Of a DNA stretch of 7,515 nt, positions 1 through 7,515 are shown piece by piece. The DNA is from UBA8437 sp003445035 (GTDB taxonomy: Bacteria > Planctomycetota > Planctomycetia > Planctomycetales > Planctomycetaceae), in the NCBI GenBank assembly GCA_937901285.1, contig CALCHI010000333.1:1-7515 (forward strand), in the 5' to 3' direction. The position numbers and the translations under genes were made by a program. The notes under the pieces were generated by a model. The model did not search any database and had not been told where the DNA came from. It worked only from the letters and a program-made list of their open reading frames with translations. Position 1 is the stretch's first letter, and the number at the start of each line of letters is the position of its first letter.

Positions 1-6
1 CCCGGT

Positions 7-1656
<1,650 letters not shown>

Positions 1657-1682
1657 CCGCAGCGGCAGTCAACCGGTCCCGG

Positions 1683-2978
1683 TCAGAGTTTCCTCTCGGG
1701 CGGACGGAACAGCAGTGCCACCGGCAACACGACGGTCGCCAGCACCGGGAACGTCCAGCTGATCGGCAGCTCCAGCCGTCCCAACAGGTTGCGGAGAGCA
1801 AAGAACGCCAGGGCCGAGGCGACGATCCCGCAGAAGTTGATCAGGTTCATCGTCCCCATCATCCGCCCCTTGAGATCCTCGGTCGGACACACCTGCAGGA
1901 ACACCTGCAACGGCACGACGAAGATCCCGGCCGAAAATCCCAGCAGCAGCAGCACACCGGCAGCCGCGGTGATCCAGGCATCGGGAACCGGCGCCGGCGC
2001 CTCCCGGGCAATCAGCCACAGGCTTCCCAGGCATCCGACCATCCCCCATGCCCCCCCGGTCACCAGGCCGAAGTTGATGCGGTTCTTCGAGAGCAATGAG
2101 GCGGACACGCAGCCGAAGGCAATGCCCACACCGATCGAGGCCAGCAACAGGCTGGTCTTCGCTTCGCCGATCTCCCACTGGTAAATGCCGAATTCGTTGA
2201 CCAACTGCTGGCATGTCCCGCCGACGAACCAGAACAGGCTGGAGATCAACAGGACCTTGACGGCGATCCGGTCTTCCCGCAGCAAGGCCCGGGTCGGGCG
2301 ATCGATCCCCAGGATCATCGACGGAGTGAACTCCAGGTTGGGTACCGCCACCGGAGTGCGGCGGACCAGGAACGAGAACAGCGTCCCGATCACCGCCAGT
2401 CCGACACACCCCCAGCAGATCCACTGCAGCCCGGCCACCTTGTGTTCGTCGGTCAGTTCCTTGAGAAAACCGGCCAGTGCCCCACCGAAGATCACCGCCA
2501 CGAAGGTCGTCATCTGGATGATGCCGTTGGCCGACGGCAGATCACGGGCCCGTAACATTTCGGGCAGGATCCCATACTTCGACGGCCCGAACACGGTGCT
2601 CTGCAATCCCATCAGGAACAACACCAGCAACGGGGGCCACAGGCCACCCATGCCAAACGCGAACACGCCGGCAAGCATCACCGCGATCTCGGCAAACTTG
2701 CAGCCGACGATCAACGACCGCTTGCTGTACCGATCGGCCAGGAATCCCGAAAACCCCGAACCGAACACGAACGGGATCGAGAACAGAAAAAACGCGATCG
2801 GCTGGTAATCGCCACCCTGTTTGCCGACCTCGGTCAGGCAGTACAGCAGCACCAGTTGTTTGAAGAGATTGTCGTTGAAGGCGCCCAGCAGTTGGGTCGC
2901 CGTCATCCCCCAGAAACACCTGTCGCGTGACAGCGACGGACGGTTCTGGGCGGGGTCGACGGGCATCGACATCGACAT
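1683..2978 (-). CDS. MFS transporter, lysophospholipid transporter LplT/Aas-like
   Basis: This is a polytopic inner-membrane protein of 431 residues from the chosen start. The N-terminus has MTATQLLGAFNDNLFKQ (about 25-41), a hallmark of the LplT family and of the MFS half of Aas. It is followed by an MFS motif-A-like loop, GFLADRYSKR (78-87), and by FGPSKYGILPEML (130-142), also typical of that family. Hydrophobic segments continue to the end, consistent with about 12 helices. E. coli LplT (about 400 residues) flips lysophospholipids inward for reacylation by Aas. Here no acyltransferase domain is fused and no acyltransferase gene lies in view, so the substrate is inferred from family only. 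The frame extends upstream to an ATG at 3071, but the added residues are Arg/His-rich and unlike the family. I chose the ATG at 2978; in-frame ATGs at 2972 and 2966, and a TTG at 2999 preceded by AAGG, are alternatives. No Shine-Dalgarno precedes 2978. The gene converges on thiC and diverges from the ABC operon. MFS is secure; LplT-like is probable. Confidence 0.85.
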   Translation of the reverse strand: MSMSMPVDPAQNRPSLSRDRCFWGMTATQLLGAFNDNLFKQLVLLYCLTEVGKQGGDYQPIAFFLFSIPFVFGSGFSGFLADRYSKRSLIVGCKFAEIAVMLAGVFAFGMGGLWPPLLVLFLMGLQSTVFGPSKYGILPEMLRARDLPSANGIIQMTTFVAVIFGGALAGFLKELTDEHKVAGLQWICWGCVGLAVIGTLFSFLVRRTPVAVPNLEFTPSMILGIDRPTRALLREDRIAVKVLLISSLFWFVGGTCQQLVNEFGIYQWEIGEAKTSLLLASIGVGIAFGCVSASLLSKNRINFGLVTGGAWGMVGCLGSLWLIAREAPAPVPDAWITAAAGVLLLLGFSAGIFVVPLQVFLQVCPTEDLKGRMMGTMNLINFCGIVASALAFFALRNLLGRLELPISWTFPVLATVVLPVALLFRPPERKL

Positions 2979-3070
2979 GTCCGGGAAGGAGGTCGCCAAC
3001 CGCCGTACCTTATCGGATCGGTGACGATGGGAGAACCGATCTCTGGCAACATCCGGGACCACCGTCAGCA

Positions 3071-3127
3071 TCCGGTGGGATTGCTTTTCGTGCCTCCGGG
3101 CGGCTGATACGATGAGACTTCCGGTGG
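3071..3127 (+). repeat. 8-bp direct repeat flanking the candidate promoter
   Basis: TCCGGTGG occurs at 3071-3078 and again at 3120-3127, with starts 49 bp apart. Each copy is followed a few bases later by a similar pyrimidine stretch: CTTTTCG after the first, CTTTTTCG after the second. The copies bracket the candidate -10 element, and the second copy would lie at the start of the transcript. They could be tandem regulator sites, but a GC-rich match of this length in a gap this size can arise by chance. Confidence 0.25.
3105..3113 (+). promoter_or_regulatory. Candidate extended -10 promoter for the ABC operon
   Basis: The bases TGATACGAT fit an extended -10 element: TG, one base, then TACGAT, which matches 4 of 6 positions of TATAAT. 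A TTGCTT at 3081-3086 resembles a -35 box, but its 21-nt spacing is too long for ideal sigma-70 use, so the TG extension would have to compensate. Transcription would start near 3120, giving a leader of roughly 33 nt before the ATG at 3153. The position, at the head of a co-directional gene set and in a divergent gap, is right for a promoter. The call rests on a short motif only. Confidence 0.35.
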
Positions 3128-3140
3128 TTCGTTCTTTTTC

Positions 3141-3144
3141 GGAG
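3141..3144 (+). promoter_or_regulatory. Ribosome binding site of the binding-protein gene
   Basis: GGAG lies 8 nt before the ATG at 3153. Together with the signal peptide that begins right at this ATG, it fixes the start of the solute-binding lipoprotein. It is one of only two convincing Shine-Dalgarno sites in the window. Confidence 0.6.
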
Positions 3145-3152
3145 TCCCGCTC

Positions 3153-4184
3153 ATGCGTCGCCTGCTTCCCCTGGCCCTGGTTTCGGGCGTCCTGCTGGTG
3201 TGTGGTTGTGGCGGATCCGGTGACAAGGACGGGGCTGTAGATCCGGCCTCCTCCGGATCCAGCGGCGCCGCCAACGGTGAAACGAAGACGTTTCGCATCG
3301 CCGTGATTCCCAAGGGCACCTCACACGACTTCTGGCTCTCGGTCCGTCACGGAGCCGAGACCGCTGCCAAGGAACTGGGCAACATCGAGGTGATCTGGAA
3401 AGGGACCCAGAAGGAAGACAACAAGGAAGGCCAGATCCAGATCCTGGACAGCTTCATCGTCCAGGGCGTCGACGGCATCTGCCTGGCTCCGATCGATCGC
3501 GAAGCGATGATCCCGGTCGTCTCACGGGCCAAGGACCGCAAGATCCCCACAGTCGTCTTTGACAGCGGCCTGACTGATGAAACCTCCTATGTGAGCTACG
3601 TGGCCACCGACAACTACAAGGGCGGCGTGATGGCCGCCCAGCGGATGGGGCAGATCCTGGACGGCAAGGGCAATGTGATCATGCTCCGTTACCAGGCCGG
3701 CAGCCAGAGCACCGAGAACCGCGAGAAGGGGTTCCTCGAAACACTCGCCAAGGAATTTCCCGGCATCAAGGTGCTCTCGGAGAACCAGCGGGCCACCTCC
3801 GACATCAATGAGGCCAAGCTGAAATCGACATCGATGCTGCTGAAGTTCAAGAGTCAACTCGACGGTGTCTTCACCGTCTGCGAACCGCACAACAAGGGCA
3901 TGCTGGCCGCGCTGGAAGACAACAAGCTGACCACCAAGGTCAAGTTCGTCGCCTTCGACTCGAGTCCGAGAATGATCGAGGGCCTGGGCAAGGACACGGT
4001 TCACGGCGTCGTGCTCCAGGACCCGGTCAACATGGGCTACGTCGCCGTCAAGACGATGGCGGCCCACCTGGCCGGCGAAACGGTCGAGAAGCGGATTTCG
4101 ACCGGCGAATACGTTGCCACGGCCGAGAACAAGGACGAGAAGAAGATCGCATCGGTCCTGGCCCCCAAAAAGCACGCTCCGTAA
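3153..4184 (+). CDS. Ribose-type ABC importer, solute-binding lipoprotein
   Basis: This 343-residue protein would be exported, lipid-anchored, and would capture the transported solute for the downstream ATPase and permease. It starts with two Arg and a hydrophobic stretch (4-17) ending in Val-Cys-Gly-Cys, so Cys19 is the likely lipidated residue; the Cys at -2 is not a typical lipobox residue. A flexible Gly/Ser/Asp-rich linker (about 20-44) leads to a type I periplasmic-binding fold (Peripla_BP_4, RbsB-like) from about residue 46. Family features are the opening FRIAVIPKGTSHDFW, the segment VDGICLAPIDREAMIPVV, the turn KIPTVVFDSG, and VKFVAFDSSP in the second lobe. Length is normal for the family. 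It is the first gene of the apparent operon, 45 nt before the ATPase gene, with its start supported by GGAG at 3141-3144. The family binds ribose, galactose, xylose, polyols, AI-2 and other solutes, so the ligand cannot be named here. Confidence 0.93.
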   Translation: MRRLLPLALVSGVLLVCGCGGSGDKDGAVDPASSGSSGAANGETKTFRIAVIPKGTSHDFWLSVRHGAETAAKELGNIEVIWKGTQKEDNKEGQIQILDSFIVQGVDGICLAPIDREAMIPVVSRAKDRKIPTVVFDSGLTDETSYVSYVATDNYKGGVMAAQRMGQILDGKGNVIMLRYQAGSQSTENREKGFLETLAKEFPGIKVLSENQRATSDINEAKLKSTSMLLKFKSQLDGVFTVCEPHNKGMLAALEDNKLTTKVKFVAFDSSPRMIEGLGKDTVHGVVLQDPVNMGYVAVKTMAAHLAGETVEKRISTGEYVATAENKDEKKIASVLAPKKHAP

Positions 4185-4229
4185 CCACCCACGGTCCTTC
4201 CCCGCCTTCTCCTTTCTCCACACTCGCGT

Positions 4230-5726
4230 ATGCCCCCCCTGCTCGGCATGTCCGGTATCGGCAAGCGATTCGGTGCCACGCAGGCGCTGGATGAGGTGTC
4301 ATTCGAACTCCACGCCGGCCGGGTGATGGCGTTGATCGGTGAGAACGGTGCCGGAAAGAGCACCCTGATGAAGGTGCTCAGCGGAGCCTGCCCGGCCGAC
4401 AACGGCTCGATGAACGTGGCCGGCACCCCCTACCGGCCCCTCGGCCCCTCATCGGCCCGCGACGCCGGAATCGCGATGATCTACCAGGAGCTCAATCTCG
4501 CGCCGGACCTCTCGGTCGAGGACAACATCATGCTGGGCCAGGAAGACCAGCGGTGGGGCCTGCTCTCTCGTGGCCAACAACGGCCACGCGTCCGCCAGGT
4601 CCTCGACCGCCTGGGCCACCCGGAACTGCGACCCGACACGCCGGTCGGCCAACTTTCCGTGGGAGCCCAGCAACTGGTCGAAATCGCACGTGCCCTGATC
4701 GGCCAGGCCCGCGTGATCGTCTTCGACGAACCGACCAGTTCCCTGGCCGGGCAGGACGTCCTGAGGCTGTTCGATGTCATCCGGCGGCTGCGAGGGGACG
4801 GTATCGGCGTGGTCTACATCAGCCACTTCCTGGAGGAAGTCCGCGAATTGTGCGACGACTACACCGTACTTCGTGATGGCCAGGTCGCCGGCACGGGAGT
4901 GCTGGAGGGTACGACCGAGGCCGAAATCGTCTCGATGATGGTCGGCCGCAAGGTCGAGGAGTTGTTCCCCACCGTCCCGCACACGGCCGGTGATCCGGTG
5001 CTGCACCTCGAGGGGCTGACCGGGCGGGCAACGCCACGGGACATCGATCTCGTCCTGCACCGGGGCGAGATCCTCGGGATCGCGGGGCTGGTCGGTGCCG
5101 GACGGACCGAGATGCTCCGCTGCCTGTTCGGACTCGACCCCGTCGTCTCGGGCACGGTCCGTGTCGGCGGCATCATCCGGCGGCCGCTGCCGGAAACCAT
5201 GATCCACTCGGGACTGGCCCTGGTCTCGGAGGACCGCAAGGATGAAGGCCTGGCCCAGGACCGCTCACTGAGCGACAACATCACCTACAGCCACCTGTCA
5301 CCGTACACCCGATTCGGCCTGTTGAATCTCGGCCGCCGCCGTCACGCCGTGGCCGAATGCATGCAGGAGTTGGCGATCAAGGCAAACTCTCCCGAACAGT
5401 CGGTCGCAGAACTCTCGGGCGGCAACCAGCAGAAGGTGGCCCTGGCCCGCGTGCTGCACCAGGACGCCGACGTGCTGCTGCTGGACGAACCCACTCGCGG
5501 CATCGACGTGGGCACCAAGGCGGAAGTCTACCGACTTGTCGGCGAGCAGGCCGCCGCAGGCAAGGCGGTGCTGTTCGTCAGTTCCTACACGCCCGAGTTG
5601 CTGGCCGTCTGTGACCGCGTGGCCGTACTGGCCCGGGGCCAATTGCAGGAGATTCGCGCGGCGTCCGAGTGGACCGAGGAGACATTGATCAACTGTGCGA
5701 TTGGCAGTGACGGAGCGGCCGCATGA
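4230..5726 (+). CDS. Ribose-type ABC importer, tandem-domain ATPase
   Basis: This 498-residue cytoplasmic protein carries two fused nucleotide-binding domains and would power the importer, as RbsA, MglA and XylG do. Domain 1 has Walker A GENGAGKST (37-45), Q-loop Gln86, signature LSVGAQQ (142-148), Walker B ending Asp166-Glu167, and switch His199. Domain 2 has GLVGAGRTE (286-294), where Arg292 replaces the Walker A lysine, signature LSGGNQQK (395-402), and Walker B Asp419-Glu420. Its H-loop region reads VLFVSSYTPE with no His. The loss of Lys and His in domain 2 is usual for this family, so domain 1 is probably the main hydrolysing half. Length fits the family (about 500). No Shine-Dalgarno precedes the ATG; the leader is pyrimidine-rich. 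Met7 at 4248 is a possible alternative start, but residues before it fit the usual strand leading into the GIGKRFG block. The stop codon overlaps the permease start by 4 nt (ATGA), suggesting coupled translation. Confidence 0.95.
   Translation: MPPLLGMSGIGKRFGATQALDEVSFELHAGRVMALIGENGAGKSTLMKVLSGACPADNGSMNVAGTPYRPLGPSSARDAGIAMIYQELNLAPDLSVEDNIMLGQEDQRWGLLSRGQQRPRVRQVLDRLGHPELRPDTPVGQLSVGAQQLVEIARALIGQARVIVFDEPTSSLAGQDVLRLFDVIRRLRGDGIGVVYISHFLEEVRELCDDYTVLRDGQVAGTGVLEGTTEAEIVSMMVGRKVEELFPTVPHTAGDPVLHLEGLTGRATPRDIDLVLHRGEILGIAGLVGAGRTEMLRCLFGLDPVVSGTVRVGGIIRRPLPETMIHSGLALVSEDRKDEGLAQDRSLSDNITYSHLSPYTRFGLLNLGRRRHAVAECMQELAIKANSPEQSVAELSGGNQQKVALARVLHQDADVLLLDEPTRGIDVGTKAEVYRLVGEQAAAGKAVLFVSSYTPELLAVCDRVAVLARGQLQEIRAASEWTEETLINCAIGSDGAAA
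5712..5715 (+). promoter_or_regulatory. Ribosome binding site of the permease gene
   Basis: GGAG lies inside the end of the ATPase gene, 7 nt before the permease ATG at 5723. It supports that start and, with the ATGA overlap, translational coupling of the two genes. Confidence 0.5.
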
Positions 5727-6781
5727 GCACAGACCGCAGCCGACTCTCGAACCTCGCCTGGTCACTGGGGCCGCTGCTGGGCCTGGTGGTCGTCTCGCTG
5801 ATCTTCGGCGCGATCGAATACCAGGTGGCGACCGATGAGGGACGCGAACCCCAGTTTTTCACCCCTCAAAGCGTGCAGGTGGTGCTCAACCACGCCTCCC
5901 TGATCGGCGTCGCGGCGCTGGGCATGACACTGATCATCATCGCCGGAGGCATTGATCTCTCCGCCGGCACAGCCATCGCCCTGACAGCCACGGTCATCGC
6001 CTGGATCTACCGTGAGGGATTCGAAGGAATGGCCGATTGGCGGGACACGTCACCGGTGCTGGCCACGCTGGTCCTCTCGACACTGGCCATCATCGGCGGG
6101 GTTCTCACCGGGTGCCTTTGCGGGTTCGTCAACGGTGGCCTGATCAGCCTGCTGAGACTCGTCCCTTTCATCGTGACACTGGGCACCATGACCGCCTTCC
6201 AGGGCATCGGTCGCACCATCTCCGGTGAGACCCCCGTCCGAGCCTATGGCAAGGTGCCCGACGCCGTTGCGTCATTGCAGAAACCCTATCCCGACCCCGA
6301 GTGGATGCTGGTCTCCCCGAGTGTCTGGATCATGCTGATCCTGGCGGCCATCGTGGCCCTGGCGCTGCGGTACACCGTCTTCGGCCGCCACGTCTTCGCG
6401 ATCGGGTCCAACGAATCCACTGCCCGTCTCTGCGGCATCAATGTCGTCCGCACCCGCATCCTGGTCTACACGCTTGCCGGCGTGTTCGTCGGTGTCGCTG
6501 GCTTGTACCAGTTCACCGTGCTCGGGGGAGAGGGCGATCCGGTCTCGGGCCTGGGCCTGGAACTAAAGGTCATTGCCGCGGTCGTCATCGGTGGAGGAAG
6601 CCTCAACGGGGGACGTGGCAGCATCCTCGGGACCCTGTCCGGAGCCTGCATTATCACCGTGATCCAGCACGGCTGCGTGCTGATCGGGGTGCCCGATCAC
6701 TACCAGGACATCCTGATCGGCCTGATCATCATCGCCGCGGTGACCATCGATCAACTGCGAATCCGACTCCAGGCCAATTGA
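5723..6781 (+). CDS. Ribose-type ABC importer, permease
   Basis: This 352-residue inner-membrane protein would form the channel, probably as a homodimer, since only one permease gene is present. It belongs to the RbsC/XylH branch (BPD_transp_2). Visible hydrophobic segments lie roughly at 12-31, 58-76, 79-96, 112-139, 146-163, 200-219, and three more towards the C-terminus. Family motifs are GGIDLSAG (75-82), PFIVTLGTM (148-156), the cytoplasmic coupling loop GRHVFAIGSNESTARLCGI (221-239) that contacts the ATPase, and NGGRGSILGTLSGA near the last helices. It is about 30 residues longer than E. coli RbsC (321). The extra length appears to sit in three polar loops near 33-50, 97-111 and 168-196. 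The start overlaps the ATPase stop by 4 nt and is preceded by GGAG; the stop lies 5 nt before the dehydratase gene. The transporter class is secure; the substrate is unknown. Confidence 0.95.
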   Translation: MSTDRSRLSNLAWSLGPLLGLVVVSLIFGAIEYQVATDEGREPQFFTPQSVQVVLNHASLIGVAALGMTLIIIAGGIDLSAGTAIALTATVIAWIYREGFEGMADWRDTSPVLATLVLSTLAIIGGVLTGCLCGFVNGGLISLLRLVPFIVTLGTMTAFQGIGRTISGETPVRAYGKVPDAVASLQKPYPDPEWMLVSPSVWIMLILAAIVALALRYTVFGRHVFAIGSNESTARLCGINVVRTRILVYTLAGVFVGVAGLYQFTVLGGEGDPVSGLGLELKVIAAVVIGGGSLNGGRGSILGTLSGACIITVIQHGCVLIGVPDHYQDILIGLIIIAAVTIDQLRIRLQAN

Positions 6782-6786
6782 CCATC

Positions 6787-7515
6787 ATGGGCAACCCTCC
6801 CTCAACCCTGCCGGTCAGCTACCAGGACGTGCTCGAAGCGGTCCCCCGCGTCCACGAGGTGCTCCGGCCCACGCCGTTGTTCGAGTGGCCGGGGCTCGGC
6901 CGGCTGTTCGCAGGCCGCTTCCTGGCCAAGCACGAAAATCACCAGCCCGTCGGAGCCTTCAAGGTTCGTGGCGGTGTCAACCTGGCCGCCACGCTTTCCG
7001 ACAACGAACGACAGTCGGGGCTGTTGGGTTGCTCGACCGGAAACCACGGGCAGTCGCTGGCGATGGCCGCCAACCTGGCCGGTATCTCCTGCACCATCGT
7101 TGTTCCCGAGGGGAACAATCCCGGCAAAAACGCTGCAATGAGGCGACTGGGGGCCACCGTGATCGAGCACGGTGCCGACTACGACCAGGCGAGGAGCTAC
7201 ATCGAGCGTGAACTGGCTGGAGACCAGGCCCGCTATGTTCACTCGGCCAACGAACCGGCACTGATCGCCGGAGTGGGCACGATGGGGTTTGAGATCTTCG
7301 AAGACTGCTCCGACCCGGACGTGATCCTGGTGCCGATCGGACTGGGCAGCGGCGTGTGTGGCACCGGCATCGTGGCCCGCGCCCGCCGACCACAGACCCG
7401 CATCATCGGCGTCCAGGCTCAGGGAGCCTCGGCCGTGTCCGACACCTGGCGCAGCGGACAGTGGACGACCACCGAAACGGCCGACACGTGGGCCGAGGGG
7501 ATGGCGACACGCGTG
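6787..7515 (+). CDS. PLP-dependent threonine/serine dehydratase-like enzyme, truncated by window end
   Basis: The first 243 residues of a fold-type II PLP enzyme are present; the frame is still open at the right edge. The family (threonine ammonia-lyase, serine dehydratase, serine racemase) removes the hydroxyl and amino groups of hydroxy-amino acids to give a 2-oxoacid and ammonia, or racemises them. The block GAFKVRGG places the Schiff-base lysine at Lys59. The substrate loop STGNHGQS spans 83-90. IVVPEGNNPGKNAAMRRLGA and HSANEPALIAGVGT are typical of the threonine dehydratase branch. The phosphate-binding loop reads VPIGLGSGVCGTG rather than the commoner Gly-Gly-Gly-Gly-Leu form. The start ATG is 5 nt after the permease stop and has no clear Shine-Dalgarno, so it probably depends on translation from upstream. 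Whether an ACT regulatory domain follows cannot be seen. Exact substrate is uncertain: threonine, serine, or another hydroxylated amino acid (the EutB type of hydroxyectoine use is in the same superfamily). Confidence 0.9.
   Translation, partial: MGNPPSTLPVSYQDVLEAVPRVHEVLRPTPLFEWPGLGRLFAGRFLAKHENHQPVGAFKVRGGVNLAATLSDNERQSGLLGCSTGNHGQSLAMAANLAGISCTIVVPEGNNPGKNAAMRRLGATVIEHGADYDQARSYIERELAGDQARYVHSANEPALIAGVGTMGFEIFEDCSDPDVILVPIGLGSGVCGTGIVARARRPQTRIIGVQAQGASAVSDTWRSGQWTTTETADTWAEGMATRV

Noticed and set aside
1..6. A TPP riboswitch or ribosome site upstream of thiC.
   Set aside because: Only six bases precede the ATG, so neither can be seen or excluded.
1672..1683. Inverted repeat ACCGG-TC-CCGGT between the thiC and MFS stops as a terminator.
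   Set aside because: The loop would be only 2 nt (or the stem only 4 bp), and no T-run follows on either strand.
2979..3071. The longer MFS start at ATG 3071, and a GATAAG at about 3009-3014 (minus strand) as the MFS -10 box.
   Set aside because: The extra 31 residues are Arg/His-rich and unlike the family, and the nearest GGAGG is about 21 nt upstream. The GATAAG matches only 4 of 6 positions and has no acceptable -35 box, so I do not list it as a feature.
2986..3107. A perfect AAGGAGGT on the plus strand at 2986-2993, with a small open frame downstream (GTG 3021 or ATG 3027 to the TGA at 3105-3107).
   Set aside because: The distance from the ribosome-site-like motif to either start is about 27-33 nt, far too long. 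The peptide is under 30 residues, matches nothing I recognise, and runs into the candidate promoter. On the minus strand the motif reads CCTCC, so it does not serve the MFS gene either.
5085..5111. Loss of the Walker A lysine (Arg292) and of the switch histidine in the second ATPase domain, as a sign of a broken gene.
   Set aside because: These changes are usual in the second domain of RbsA/MglA/XylG-type ATPases, and the rest of the domain is intact.
4449..5207. A 252-codon minus-strand open frame inside the ATPase gene.
   Set aside because: It lies opposite conserved ABC ATPase motifs, and its composition (many Asp, Gln and Arg) is that of a codon shadow.

Overview
This is a high-GC bacterial window with five complete or near-complete protein genes and one gene cut by the right edge. 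No RNA genes, CRISPR arrays, insertion sequences or prophage parts are visible. The ThiC sequence with its long C-terminal tail, the stand-alone LplT-like MFS protein, the high GC and the uneven use of Shine-Dalgarno sites suggest Planctomycetota or a close relative. That assignment comes from remembered family resemblance, not from a search.

Layout: (1) 7-1656, plus strand, thiC, the radical-SAM enzyme that makes the pyrimidine half of thiamine; its true start may lie left of the window. (2) 1683-2978, minus strand, an MFS transporter of the LplT/Aas type, converging on thiC with only 26 bp between the two stop codons. (3) 2979-3152, a divergent intergenic region of 174 bp with a plausible extended -10 promoter for the rightward genes and an 8-bp direct repeat on either side of it. 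(4) 3153-6781, a complete ribose-type (CUT2) ABC importer: lipoprotein binding protein, double-domain ATPase, and permease. (5) 6787 to the right edge, a PLP-dependent threonine/serine dehydratase-like enzyme, truncated at the window end.

The rightward genes look like one transcription unit. The gaps are 45 nt, then a 4-nt ATGA overlap, then 5 nt. The importer would capture a small solute at the cytoplasmic membrane, and the PLP enzyme may act on it or on a product. The substrate cannot be read from the sequence. The importer class usually carries sugars or polyols, whereas the enzyme class acts on hydroxy-amino acids, so the pairing is the most interesting point here. ThiC and the MFS gene look like unrelated housekeeping neighbours.

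Overall this is a fairly ordinary chromosomal region. I found no evidence of a new defence, mobile or RNA-based system.
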